Shown in pieces: positions 38,784 to 47,035 of a stretch of 64,000 bases of DNA. Positions within the stretch are counted from its first letter, which is position 1; each line of letters starts with the position of its first letter. The notes beneath the pieces are model-generated. The model was not told the DNA's origin and did not search any database. It was given only the letters and a program-made list of their open reading frames with translations. Origin of the DNA: Synechococcus sp. KORDI-100 (GTDB lineage: Bacteria; Cyanobacteriota; Cyanobacteriia; PCC-6307; Cyanobiaceae); contig NZ_CP006269.1 of assembly GCF_000737535.1 (NCBI RefSeq), forward strand, positions 310,001-374,000, written 5' to 3'. Position numbers and translations under genes: made by a program.

Positions 38784-39521
38784 GTGGCACCAACCCAGTG
38801 GCCCGGCGGCAGCCGATGGCGGGGTGTTCTGACGTTCTGGCCATGGTTGATCCTGTTGGTGGCCTTCGTTCTGGTTCGAGCCAGCAAGGGTGCTGGTTTC
38901 GCTGATGCCTACGCCTTGTTGACCCGTCCGTTCTGGCCGGGTCCCGCCCAGAGTGAGTGGCTGGGCGCCGCGGCGGATCTTGAAGCAAGGGCATCGCTCC
39001 AGCTGCTGGAGGCCGACAACAGGCGCCTGCGTGGATTGCTCGGGTTGCAGGAAGGAGGGAACAGTCTTTCAGCCGCTGTCATCTCGCGCTCACCTCGCGG
39101 ATGGTGGCAGCAACTCGAGCTCGGCAAAGGGGCCTTGAACGGCATCACGGCAGGTGATGCGGTGATGGGTCCGGGCGGCTTGGTGGGGCAGGTGCAGAGC
39201 GTCACGCCCACCACCAGTCGGGTGAAGTTGCTGACGGCTCCTGGGACGGAGGTCGGTGTCTGGCTTCCCCGCACGCGCAGCCATGGATTGCTTGTGGGGA
39301 TGGGCACCAGTCGCCCGCAGCTTCGGTTCATTGAGAAGGATCCCAGCGTGCGGCCAGGTGATCTGGTGAGCACGTCGCCCGCGAGCACCCTTCTGCCGGC
39401 CAACCTGCCTGTCGGCGTGGTTCAGTCCGTGGATGAACGGGCTGTCCCTGCTCCCCACGCCGTTGTGCAGTTGATCGCCGCTCCCGAGGCGATCGACTGG
39501 GTTCAGGTCCGCCTGCGCTGA
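38784..39521 (+). CDS. mreC: Rod shape-determining protein MreC
   Basis: MreC links MreB to the periplasmic wall enzymes. The 245-aa protein (GTG start) has one N-terminal membrane helix, VLTFWPWLILLVAFVLVRAS. A short coiled-coil (LEARASLQLLEADNRRLRGLL) follows, then the periplasmic beta-barrel domain, including GINAG-like GALNGITAGDAVMGPGGLVGQ, SRVKLLTAPGTEVGVWL and DPSVRPGDLVSTSPAS. It is slightly shorter than the E. coli protein. It lies between mreB (4-bp gap) and mreD (2-bp gap), one operon. Confidence 0.92.
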   Translation: MAPTQWPGGSRWRGVLTFWPWLILLVAFVLVRASKGAGFADAYALLTRPFWPGPAQSEWLGAAADLEARASLQLLEADNRRLRGLLGLQEGGNSLSAAVISRSPRGWWQQLELGKGALNGITAGDAVMGPGGLVGQVQSVTPTTSRVKLLTAPGTEVGVWLPRTRSHGLLVGMGTSRPQLRFIEKDPSVRPGDLVSTSPASTLLPANLPVGVVQSVDERAVPAPHAVVQLIAAPEAIDWVQVRLR

Positions 39522-39523
39522 CG

Positions 39524-40033
39524 ATGGCACGACTGCATCGTCAGCCCCTTTGCCTTGCCACGGCCCTCCTGGTTCCCCTGTTGACTCTGGCGACTCCGAG
39601 CTGGTTCGGCGTCGCCGGCGTCGGCCCCGCCTGGGCTGTGCTCTGGCTGCTGCCCTGGGCCCTGGTTGATGGCCCTGTCTCCGGCGGCTTCGCAGGGGTG
39701 TCCCTGGGTCTGGTGCTCGATGGACTCAGCCTTGGTGGTGTCACGCAGGTGCCGGCGTTGCTGTTGCTGGGCTGGTGGTGGGGCCGCCTCGGTCGTCGCG
39801 CACCACCGATTCAGCGCAGCCTCAATCTTGGTTTGCTGGCCTGGATCGGCAGTGTTGCCCTCGGGCTCAGCCTGATCGTGCAGGTTCTGGTTGTTCAGGG
39901 CGGTGAGCTGGGTCCCTGGATGGCTGGCTGGGCCTGGAAGACCACCTGGAGTCAGTCCCTGATGACGGCGTTGCTGGCGCCGATGCTGGTGTCGATTCAG
40001 CTGTTGATCTGGCGACGGAGGGCACCGGCGTGA
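39524..40033 (+). CDS. mreD: Rod shape-determining protein MreD-like membrane protein
   Basis: A 169-aa hydrophobic protein directly after mreC. About five membrane helices are visible, for example LCLATALLVPLLTLATPSWFG, WAVLWLLPWALVDGPVSGGF and ALLLLGWWWGRLG. The sequence is too variable for firm motif matching, so the call rests on length, topology and position. Its last 4 bp overlap the GTG of the next gene (GTGA), so the lipoprotein gene behind it is coupled to the mre operon. Confidence 0.78.
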   Translation: MARLHRQPLCLATALLVPLLTLATPSWFGVAGVGPAWAVLWLLPWALVDGPVSGGFAGVSLGLVLDGLSLGGVTQVPALLLLGWWWGRLGRRAPPIQRSLNLGLLAWIGSVALGLSLIVQVLVVQGGELGPWMAGWAWKTTWSQSLMTALLAPMLVSIQLLIWRRRAPA

Positions 40034-41331
40034 AGCAGCTCTGGACGCGCCGCCAAATCCTGCTGGCTGCAGCAGCCGGTTCACTGGCGGCCTGTGGTCG
40101 ACCGACCATGCCAGGCCAGGAGCTGGATCTCTGGACGCTGCAGCTGGCTCCGAAATTCAATCCTTACTTCGCTGATCTGCTGGCCGATTGGACGCGCAGT
40201 CACCCCGGTCTTCCGGTGCGTTGGACGGACCTGCCCTGGGGCTCAGTGGAACGCAAGTTACTGGCGGCAGTCTTTGCACGCACGGCTCCCGATCTGGTGA
40301 ATCTCAATCCGCCCTTTGCGGCCAATCTCGCCAGCAAGGGGGGGCTCAGCGATCTTTCGCCGCTGCTGACAAGCGATGTGGAGGAGCGTTACCTCCCTTC
40401 CGTCTGGCAGGCCTGTCGTGATGACGAGGCCGGTCAGATCGCCATCCCCTGGTACCTCACGGTGCGGCTCAGCCTCGTGAACCGGAGCCTGCTGGATCAG
40501 GCCGGCATCGCCACACCGCCGCGCTACTGGAGTGAGATTCCGGATTTCGCCCGCCGCTTGCGCGACAAAACCGGTCGCTACGGCCTGTTCGTGACCGTGG
40601 TCCCGGATGACTCGGCCGAGATGCTGGAAACGCTGGTGCAGATGGGTGTGCAGCTGCTGGATGACCGGCGCCGCGCTGCCTTTGACAGACCTGCTGGCCG
40701 TCGGGCCTTTCGTTTCTGGACCGATCTCTACCGCGCTGGGCTTTTGCCCCGCGAAGTCGTCAGCCAGGGCCAGCGAAGGGCGATCGAGCTCTTCCAGAGC
40801 GGTGATCTGGCCCTGGCGGCGACAGGCGCTGAATTTCTGCGCAGCATTCAGACCAATGCGCCCGGTGTGGCTGCAGTCACCGAACCCCATCCCCCGCTCA
40901 CCGGACCTGACGGCACGGCCAATGTGGCCCTGATGACCCTGGCTGTGCCGAGTCAGAGCCATCGTCGCGAGGAGGCTGTGGACTTCGCCGCCTATCTCAC
41001 GAATGCGGCCAACCAGACCCGCTTTGCCACAGAGGCCAGGGTGCTGCCGTCTTCCAGACAGGCTCTCATGACGATTCGCAACGCTCTCGAGCAGGAGCAA
41101 CCCACCACGGCGGCTGAGGTTCAGATCCGAGCAGCGCGACTGTTGTCGGCCCAGACCCTCGAGACGGCCCGTGTGCTCGTCCCCGCCCTGCCGGGGATCA
41201 AACGGCTGCAGAAGATTCTCTACACCCAGTTACAGAAAGCGATGTTGGACCAGATCGGCAGCGATCAGGCTGTTGTATCCGCTGCAGAAGAGTGGAATCA
41301 GTATTCAAGATCCCGCTGGCCGGACGCCTGA
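40030..41331 (+). CDS. Extracellular solute-binding lipoprotein (sugar-type), Tat-exported
   Basis: A 433-aa substrate-binding protein of the ABC sugar type (MalE/UgpB-like). The N-terminus has a twin-arginine motif, TRRQILL, followed by a hydrophobic stretch and a lipobox LAAC at residue 22, so it is probably exported folded and lipid-anchored. The mature part has NPYFADLLADWTRSHPGLPVRW, APDLVNLNPPFAANLASKGG, IAIPWYLTVRLSLVNRSLL and a C-terminal alpha-helical lobe. No permease or ATPase gene lies nearby. Its coupling to mreD by a GTGA overlap is conserved-looking context but leaves the substrate open. Confidence 0.85.
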   Translation: MKQLWTRRQILLAAAAGSLAACGRPTMPGQELDLWTLQLAPKFNPYFADLLADWTRSHPGLPVRWTDLPWGSVERKLLAAVFARTAPDLVNLNPPFAANLASKGGLSDLSPLLTSDVEERYLPSVWQACRDDEAGQIAIPWYLTVRLSLVNRSLLDQAGIATPPRYWSEIPDFARRLRDKTGRYGLFVTVVPDDSAEMLETLVQMGVQLLDDRRRAAFDRPAGRRAFRFWTDLYRAGLLPREVVSQGQRRAIELFQSGDLALAATGAEFLRSIQTNAPGVAAVTEPHPPLTGPDGTANVALMTLAVPSQSHRREEAVDFAAYLTNAANQTRFATEARVLPSSRQALMTIRNALEQEQPTTAAEVQIRAARLLSAQTLETARVLVPALPGIKRLQKILYTQLQKAMLDQIGSDQAVVSAAEEWNQYSRSRWPDA

Positions 41332-41429
41332 ATTGTTAAGAGAATCAGAAAAGAGCCTGCGGCGCAGCTGGTTTCCGTCACCTTCAACACATTCAACTGT
41401 ATGGTTGCAAGTCGTTAAGCGTGTGGCCG

Positions 41430-42188
41430 ATGACGGGCAGTGGGCCCTCGCAACCGAAAGCCACGATTCTTGTGGTGGACGACGAGGCCGCTGTCCGTCG
41501 TGTACTTGTGATGCGGTTGCAGCTGTCGGGCTACCGCGTTGTCTGCGCTGAAGATGGGGAGGAGGCTCTTGAGCTTTTCCACAACGAAGAGCCTGATCTG
41601 ATCGTTCTCGACGTGATGCTGCCGAAGCTGGACGGCTTCGCGGTTTGCCGTCGTCTGCGTGCTGAATCGTGCGTGCCGATCATTTTCCTGTCGGCTGTTG
41701 AAGCGATTTCCGAGCGCGTGGCGGGGCTTGATCTTGGTGCCGACGATTACCTGCCGAAGCCTTTCAGCCCCAAGGAACTCGAGGCTCGCATCGCCACCAT
41801 TCTCCGCCGCGTGGGACGCGGCAACGCTGTTGTTGAAAACCGAGATGTTCCCACCGGGCAGGGTGTTCTCAAGCTGGGAGATCTGGTGGTGGACACCAAC
41901 CGGCGACAGGTGAGCAGAGGCGGGGAGCGCATCAACCTCACCTACACCGAGTTCAGCCTGCTGGAGCTCCTGTTCCGCGACCCGGGCAGCGTGGTTCCAA
42001 GAGCGGAAATCCTCGAGCAGCTCTGGGGTTATCCACCGAGGCGCGCTGCCGATCTTCGTGTTGTTGATGTCTACGTGGCCCGCTTGCGCGGCAAGTTGGA
42101 ACCCGATCCCCGCAATCCTGAGCTGATCCTCACGGTACGAGGGATCGGTTACGCCTCCCAGCGTCTCGGGGAAGCGGCAACAGCCTGA
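41430..42188 (+). CDS. OmpR/PhoB-family response regulator, RpaB (Ycf27)-like
   Basis: A two-component regulator of 252 aa. The receiver domain has VVDDEAAVRRVLVMRLQLSG, phosphoacceptor Asp61 in LIVLDVMLPKLDG, and Lys110 in ADDYLPKPFSPKEL. The C-terminal winged helix has INLTYTEFSLLELLFRDPG, EILEQLWGYPP and RVVDVYVARLRGKLE...ILTVRGIGY. It resembles RpaB, the master high-light regulator, but the neighbours here are lysS and a lipoprotein gene, so it may be a paralogue. I leave the symbol blank. ATG 41430 matches homologues better than GTG 41421. No histidine kinase gene is nearby. Confidence 0.88.
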   Translation: MTGSGPSQPKATILVVDDEAAVRRVLVMRLQLSGYRVVCAEDGEEALELFHNEEPDLIVLDVMLPKLDGFAVCRRLRAESCVPIIFLSAVEAISERVAGLDLGADDYLPKPFSPKELEARIATILRRVGRGNAVVENRDVPTGQGVLKLGDLVVDTNRRQVSRGGERINLTYTEFSLLELLFRDPGSVVPRAEILEQLWGYPPRRAADLRVVDVYVARLRGKLEPDPRNPELILTVRGIGYASQRLGEAATA

Positions 42189-42235
42189 CCTTGTGCGACG
42201 GCTGATCAGCGACATGTGACCAGCGGGCGGGCAAG

Positions 42236-43741
42236 ATGACGCCCGTCTGCCTTTCTCCCTTGTCTGATCTGCGCGACACCCGCCTGGAGAAGGCCCAATC
42301 GCTTCAGGAGTTGGGTCAGGGGCCCTACGCCCTGCACTTTCGCCCGTCCCATCGCATGGCGACGTTGCAGACCGATCACGCGGATCTGCCGAAGGGGGAG
42401 GAGCGGGATGTCACCGTCTCCGTTGCCGGTCGTGTGATGACCCGCCGGGTGATGGGCAAGCTCGCCTTCTTCACCCTTGCCGATGAAACCGGCACGATTC
42501 AGTTGTTCCTCGAGAAGGCCGGCCTTGAGGCGCAGCAGGACGGCTGGTTCAAGCAGATCACGGGCCTTGTCGATGCGGGTGACTGGCTGGGGGTCAGCGG
42601 CAGCCTGCGCCGCACGGAACGTGGTGAGTTGTCGGTGAAGGTGCGTGATTGGCGCATGCTCAGCAAGGCCTTGCAGCCCTTGCCGGACAAGTGGCATGGC
42701 CTGGTGGATGTTGAGAAGCGCTACCGCCAGCGCTATCTCGATCTGATCGTGTCGCCCCAGTCGCGCGAGACCTTTCGCCGACGTGCCCTCACCGTGAGCG
42801 GCATTCGTCGCTGGTTGGACGAGCGTCAATTCCTGGAGATCGAAACACCCGTGCTTCAGGCGGAGGCTGGTGGTGCCGATGCGCGTCCGTTCATTACCCA
42901 CCACAACACCCTCGACCTCCCCCTCTATCTGCGGATCGCCACGGAACTCCACCTCAAGCGACTGGTGGTGGGCGGCTTTGAGCGGGTCTATGAACTCGGC
43001 CGCATCTTCCGCAACGAGGGGGTGAGCACCAGACATAACCCGGAGTTCACCTCCGTAGAGGTGTATCAGGCCTATGCCGACTACGTCGACATGATGGAGC
43101 TCACCGAGTCGATGATCAGTTCGGTCTGCCAGCAGGTCTGCGGCGGCACCCGCCTGAGCTACCAAGGGGTTGAGGTGGACCTGACGCCCCCCTGGCGCCG
43201 CGCCACGATGCATGAACTGGTGCAGGAGGCCACCGGCCTTGACTTCAACGGCTTCGCCGGTCGTGAAGACGCGGCAACGGCGATGCAGGCCGCAGGACTC
43301 GAGGTGCCTAGCAAAGCGGACAGTGTAGGCCGCCTTCTGAATGAAGCGTTCGAGCAGCGCGTTGAAACAAGTCTGATTCAACCCACGTTCGTGACGGATT
43401 ATCCAATCGAGATCTCACCTCTGGCCCGAAAACACCGCAGCAAATCCGGCCTCGTGGAACGCTTTGAACTGTTCATCGTGGGCCGTGAGACCGCGAATGC
43501 CTTCAGTGAGCTGATCGATCCGGTGGATCAGCGCCAGCGCCTGGAAGCACAGCAAGCTCGCAGGAGTGCCGGAGACCTCGAGGCACAGGGCCTGGATGAG
43601 GATTTCGTCAATGCTCTCGAGGTCGGGATGCCGCCGACGGGAGGCCTTGGGATCGGAATCGATCGGCTGGTGATGCTGCTGACGGACAGTCCGTCAATCC
43701 GCGATGTGATCGCTTTTCCGCTCCTACGTCCAGATGTTTGA
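42236..43741 (+). CDS. lysS: Lysyl-tRNA synthetase, class II
   Basis: LysRS charges tRNA-Lys. The 501-aa product has an N-terminal OB fold ([21 protein letters not shown]) that binds the anticodon. The class II core follows: motif 1 [23 protein letters not shown], motif 2 [23 protein letters not shown], and motif 3 [19 protein letters not shown] 42236 opens the frame, but homologues usually start at the residues [11 protein letters not shown], which here would use TTG 42260; the ribosome-binding site does not decide. It follows the response regulator on the same strand with a gap of about 50 bp. Confidence 0.97.
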   Translation: MTPVCLSPLSDLRDTRLEKAQSLQELGQGPYALHFRPSHRMATLQTDHADLPKGEERDVTVSVAGRVMTRRVMGKLAFFTLADETGTIQLFLEKAGLEAQQDGWFKQITGLVDAGDWLGVSGSLRRTERGELSVKVRDWRMLSKALQPLPDKWHGLVDVEKRYRQRYLDLIVSPQSRETFRRRALTVSGIRRWLDERQFLEIETPVLQAEAGGADARPFITHHNTLDLPLYLRIATELHLKRLVVGGFERVYELGRIFRNEGVSTRHNPEFTSVEVYQAYADYVDMMELTESMISSVCQQVCGGTRLSYQGVEVDLTPPWRRATMHELVQEATGLDFNGFAGREDAATAMQAAGLEVPSKADSVGRLLNEAFEQRVETSLIQPTFVTDYPIEISPLARKHRSKSGLVERFELFIVGRETANAFSELIDPVDQRQRLEAQQARRSAGDLEAQGLDEDFVNALEVGMPPTGGLGIGIDRLVMLLTDSPSIRDVIAFPLLRPDV

Positions 43742-43794
43742 GAGGTTTGCCCCCCCAAAGTGGATAATTAGGTCAGTGGCAAGGTCCGAACTCC

Positions 43795-44058
43795 ATGAGT
43801 GGTGAGCGCGTAGGGTTTCGCTTCAAACACGCCGATGCGGTGGTCAAGCGCAACCCGCAGGGCCGTTCTCGTCGGGGTTGGGTGATGGAACCCGTCGAAC
43901 AGACGACCAGCCGCGGCACCAAGATGCCGGCCTATCGCATCCGCTGGCGTGACAGCGAGCGTCCTGAAATCGTTCTGCAACACATGCTGATCGCTGATCC
44001 GGATCCGACTCCCCCACCCGAGGGTGTGAGCCTGGAACCCCCAGCACCCAAGGCCTGA
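43795..44058 (+). CDS. Conserved-looking 87-aa protein of unknown function
   Basis: A small basic protein beginning MSGERVGFRFKHADAVVKRN with a proline-rich tail (DPDPTPPPEGVSLEPPAPKA). The middle, RRGWVMEPVEQ then KMPAYRIRWRDSERPEIVL, reads like a small beta-barrel of the KOW or SH3 type: a G-W-V...Y-R-W-D pattern. No membrane segment or cysteine is present. An AAGG lies about ten bases before the ATG. I do not recognise a named family. It converges with the egt operon with 19 bp between stops, and follows lysS by 53 bp containing TGGATAAT, a possible -10 element without a clear -35. Confidence 0.6.
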   Translation: MSGERVGFRFKHADAVVKRNPQGRSRRGWVMEPVEQTTSRGTKMPAYRIRWRDSERPEIVLQHMLIADPDPTPPPEGVSLEPPAPKA

Positions 44059-44077
44059 CTGTCAGCCGGCCTGCTCT

Positions 44078-44560
44078 TCAATGGTCAAGGCCATGGCGGC
44101 GTCGCATCTCCTCCAGTTCCTGTTCGGCTTCGAACATGGCCCAGTCCTTGTCCAGATCGGCTGGCCTTGAGGCCATGGCCTCCTCTTCCCCGAGTTGTTC
44201 GAGCTGACAATCCACCTCTGAGAAGCGACGTCCCAGAGCGTCGAGGTCGCTCCAGAGATGGCGCCCCTGCTGCATCAGACCATCGAGATGGTTGGAGGCT
44301 CGAGAGGCCAGGTCATCGGCGCCGGCCCTGCGGGCCCGTTCCATGCGGTCGCGCCAGGCACGGACGTCAGCGGCGAGATCGAGGAGCTGTTGCCGCTGAA
44401 CGTCTGCTTCCGATTTGAGCTGGATGCGCTGTCGCCTGAGGGCATCGGCCCGGTCCTTGAGATGCTGATCGCGGAACAGTCGCTCCTGATTGGGATTGCT
44501 GCGCAGAAAGGCGGAGAGCCGCGCATCAAGCTCCCGTTCGAGCTGGTCCAGCCAGCTCAT
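44078..44560 (-). CDS. Coiled-coil protein of the egt operon (hercynine-metabolism-associated)
   Basis: A 160-aa protein, almost entirely helical and charged: LDQLERELDARLSAFLRSNP, then DRADALRRQRIQLKSEADV and LRRLGRRFSEV-like heptads in its middle. A C-terminal EEMRRRHGLDH follows. No catalytic motif or membrane segment is visible. It is the last gene of the minus-strand chain egtB, egtD, 79-aa protein, this gene, and overlaps the 79-aa gene by 4 bp. I recall that marine cyanobacteria keep such a protein next to egtBD under the label hercynine metabolism protein; its role is unknown. A scaffold or regulator is a guess. Confidence 0.7.
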   Translation of the reverse strand: MSWLDQLERELDARLSAFLRSNPNQERLFRDQHLKDRADALRRQRIQLKSEADVQRQQLLDLAADVRAWRDRMERARRAGADDLASRASNHLDGLMQQGRHLWSDLDALGRRFSEVDCQLEQLGEEEAMASRPADLDKDWAMFEAEQELEEMRRRHGLDH

Positions 44561-44796
44561 GGCTTGTCGGTTGCTGGCGTGGTGATCACAGGCTTTTCAA
44601 TTTCCTTGAGCAGTGGTTCGATCGCCCCTGTTTTTGAATTCAGGATCATCTGGGTGAGCTGGGCTGCTTTCACCTCCCCAACATCGCCCTCGAGCTGTCC
44701 AAGCCGGTCAAACGCTGCCATGTACAGCGCCTCGAGCTCCTGGATCAATTGTTCCCGCTGTGTCCTGATCGCTTCCCGTCGCTCGTCCTGTTTCAT
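44557..44796 (-). CDS. 79-aa protein of the egt operon (hercynine metabolism small protein)
   Basis: The frame is open to 44871, but the upstream codons overlap egtD. ATG 44796 (MKQDERREAIRTQREQLI) gives 79 aa, 20 bp after the egtD stop. It is helical and acidic with a KTGAIEPLLKEIEKP tail and no recognisable enzyme motif. The 4-bp overlap with the following 160-aa gene implies coupled translation. From memory, this matches the small protein that accompanies egtB and egtD in picocyanobacteria. A role in a complex with EgtB or EgtD is inferred from position only. Confidence 0.68.
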   Translation of the reverse strand: MKQDERREAIRTQREQLIQELEALYMAAFDRLGQLEGDVGEVKAAQLTQMILNSKTGAIEPLLKEIEKPVITTPATDKP

Positions 44797-44816
44797 GACG
44801 CTCCGCCCAGTCGATC

Positions 44817-45770
44817 TCAGTCTGCCGGTTCCAGCCAGTGAAGAGAGAAGCTGTCGTCGCGGTCGTGCCATCGCCGTTGGATGCGCCAGCCCGCTGCTGC
44901 TGCCAGATCGGCGGCGGCAGCGGGCGAATACTTCAGGCTGTGCTCCGTAATCAGGCGCTCGTGGGCCTGGAAGGTCCAGGTTTCACCGGCCAGTTCGATG
45001 CTCTGCTCGCAACGACTCACGAGGGCCATTTCGATGCGTTGCTCCGCCTCCTGCCACACCGCCCGGTACGCAAAGCGCTGAGGATCAATCGTTCCCTGCA
45101 GATCCCTGTTGAGCCTGGAGAGCAGATTGCGGGCGAAGGCTGCTGACACGCCTGCGGCATCGTCGTAGGCGGCTTCGAGGGCGGTGGGATCGCGGGGCTG
45201 ATCGAGTCCCAGCAGCAGCGGCCCACCAGCCAGCAACTGACGGAACTGGCGCAGCACCCGGACGGCGTCGTTGCGCAGGAAGTTGCCGAGGGAGCTGCCA
45301 GGAAAGAAGCCGATGCGGCGCTGCCCGTTCAGGCGCGGGTGCTCGGGCAGGTCGGTGAGGTGGCTGTGGTCACAGCAGATGCCCACCATGGCGGTGTTGG
45401 GATGACTGCCTGCCAGACCCGTCAATGACTGTTCAAGGGCGGATGGACTGATATCAAGAGCCACGAATGCTGGGGGCTGGATCGTGCTCAGCAGCGGGTC
45501 CACTTTGCGGGCGTTGCCGATGCCGAACTCCACCACCACCCCATGTCCGGCAGTTCTGGCGATGTCATCGGCATGGTCTTTAAGCAGGGCGATTTCAGTG
45601 CGGGTGAGGCCATATTCCGGTTGCTCGCAGATCTTCGAGAACAGGCGAGATCCTTCGGCGTCATACAGCAGCCAGGCCGGCAACTGACGCGGTCGCGCTC
45701 GCATGCCGTCGCGGACCAGCTGCACCAAGTCGGCGACGGCTGGTTGCAGATCGATGAGCTCAATGCTCAT
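44817..45770 (-). CDS. egtD: Histidine N-alpha-methyltransferase, EgtD type
   Basis: EgtD trimethylates histidine to hercynine with SAM, the first step to ergothioneine. The longer frame to 45974 lies inside egtB, so ATG 45770 is the start (317 aa, MSIELIDLQPAV), overlapping the egtB stop as ATGA. Family marks are YDAEGSRLFSKICEQPEYGLTRTE, VVVEFGIGNARKVDPLL (the SAM loop), FVALDISPSALEQS, and FFPGSSLGNF. The second Tyr of the usual PEYY is Gly here, and the SAM loop is FGIGNARK instead of the common GSG form, so activity on histidine is likely but not certain. Confidence 0.87.
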   Translation of the reverse strand: MSIELIDLQPAVADLVQLVRDGMRARPRQLPAWLLYDAEGSRLFSKICEQPEYGLTRTEIALLKDHADDIARTAGHGVVVEFGIGNARKVDPLLSTIQPPAFVALDISPSALEQSLTGLAGSHPNTAMVGICCDHSHLTDLPEHPRLNGQRRIGFFPGSSLGNFLRNDAVRVLRQFRQLLAGGPLLLGLDQPRDPTALEAAYDDAAGVSAAFARNLLSRLNRDLQGTIDPQRFAYRAVWQEAEQRIEMALVSRCEQSIELAGETWTFQAHERLITEHSLKYSPAAAADLAAAAGWRIQRRWHDRDDSFSLHWLEPAD

Positions 45771-46951
45771 CGGGCCAATCGCACGCCAGATGCCATCCAG
45801 CGACTCGCAGGCGGGTAGAAGTTTCTGTACGTGTCCCGGCCATGGCCAGGGGGCGTGAGCCAGCAACTGCCGCGCAGCACGAACTGGGAGCTCATGAATT
45901 TGCCGTTGTACTCCCCGATCGCCCCGGCTGCCGGTTGAAAGCCCGGGTAGGGCCGGTAAGGACTGGAGGTCCACTGCCAGAGATGATCATGGGCCTGGCC
46001 CATGGCCTCCCCGTGCTGCAACCTGGCGATTTCCCATTCCCCCTCACTGGGAAGTCTGGCGCCGGCCCAGCGGGCAAACGCATCGGCTTCAAACCAGCTG
46101 AGATGGCGCACGGGCGCATCTGGATGCAATGGCTGCCGGCCCATCAGGGTGAATTCCTCCTGCCACTCCCAGGCAGGGCCCTCACCGCGCCAGTACCGCG
46201 GTGATTCCCAGTTCTGCCGTTGGCAGTGGCTCCAGCCCTCGCTCATCCACAGGTCGGCACGCTGGTAGCCGCCATCGGCCATGAAGGCCCTGTACTCGCT
46301 GTTGGTTACTAGTCGGTCCTGCAGCGCGAACGCTTCCAGCCAGAGGCGATGGCGGGGAGCTTCGTTGTCGAAATGGAAACCACCATCGGCATCGACGCCT
46401 TGATGACCGATCGCCACCAGACCTCCACCGCAGCTCAGCCACTTGGCCTCACCCGGAGGTTTGACGGCAACAAAATCGGACTTGGGGGCATAGATCGGTT
46501 CCAGTGGCTGACGGCTGAAGCCATCCAGCAGATCCATCAGCAGCAGTTCCTGGTGCTGCTGTTCGTGATGCAAACCAAGCTCCGCCAGCTGGATCTGCGT
46601 TGGTTCAGCTGATTCCCAGAGACGGGAGAGGCCTTCATCCACATCAGATCGCCACCGCATCACCTCATCGATCCCCGGACGACTGATCAGGCCCCGCTGC
46701 GGTCTTGGATGACGGGCGCCGACGGCTTCGTAATAGCTGTTGAACAGCACTGACCAGCGCGGATCGCAGGCCTGATGGCCAGGCAGGTGCGGTTGCAGCA
46801 GGAAGGTCTCAAAGAACCAGTTGGTGTGCGCAAGGTGCCATTTCGGGGGGCTGGCATCCTCCATGCCCTGCAGTCCCAGATCCTCTGGTTGCAGCGGATC
46901 AATCAGCGACTCGCTGTGCCGTCGCACCGCCAGCAGGGTGTTCAGCAGCAA
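45767..46951 (-). CDS. egtB: Ergothioneine synthase EgtB-type sulfoxide synthase
   Basis: A non-haem iron enzyme that joins hercynine to a thiol. The 394-aa protein has an N-terminal DinB-like bundle with the iron ligands: His42 in KWHLAHTNWFFE, and His129 and His133 in LHHEQQHQE. A formylglycine-synthase-like domain follows (LVTNSEYRAFMADGGYQ, LSWFEADAFARWAGARLPSEGEWE, LWQWTSSPY, and YNGKFMSSQFVLRGSCW). EgtA, EgtC and EgtE genes are not in the window, which fits forms that use cysteine directly, but that is inference. The first in-frame initiators are TTG 46951 and GTG 46927. It heads a four-gene unit. Confidence 0.9.
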   Translation of the reverse strand: MLLNTLLAVRRHSESLIDPLQPEDLGLQGMEDASPPKWHLAHTNWFFETFLLQPHLPGHQACDPRWSVLFNSYYEAVGARHPRPQRGLISRPGIDEVMRWRSDVDEGLSRLWESAEPTQIQLAELGLHHEQQHQELLLMDLLDGFSRQPLEPIYAPKSDFVAVKPPGEAKWLSCGGGLVAIGHQGVDADGGFHFDNEAPRHRLWLEAFALQDRLVTNSEYRAFMADGGYQRADLWMSEGWSHCQRQNWESPRYWRGEGPAWEWQEEFTLMGRQPLHPDAPVRHLSWFEADAFARWAGARLPSEGEWEIARLQHGEAMGQAHDHLWQWTSSPYRPYPGFQPAAGAIGEYNGKFMSSQFVLRGSCWLTPPGHGRDTYRNFYPPASRWMASGVRLAR

Positions 46952-47035
46952 CGTGTGGATGTGACTCGGCAGACCCTAGTGGGGAGTGCAACGGGCTGAC
47001 CACCGGTACGATCACCGCCAAGAATCCGCTATTCC

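Noticed and set aside
37751-38887. Long antisense frame opposite mreB (378 codons)
   Set aside because: It is rich in His, Asp and Gln as expected from a reverse-strand shadow, and mreB is unmistakable.
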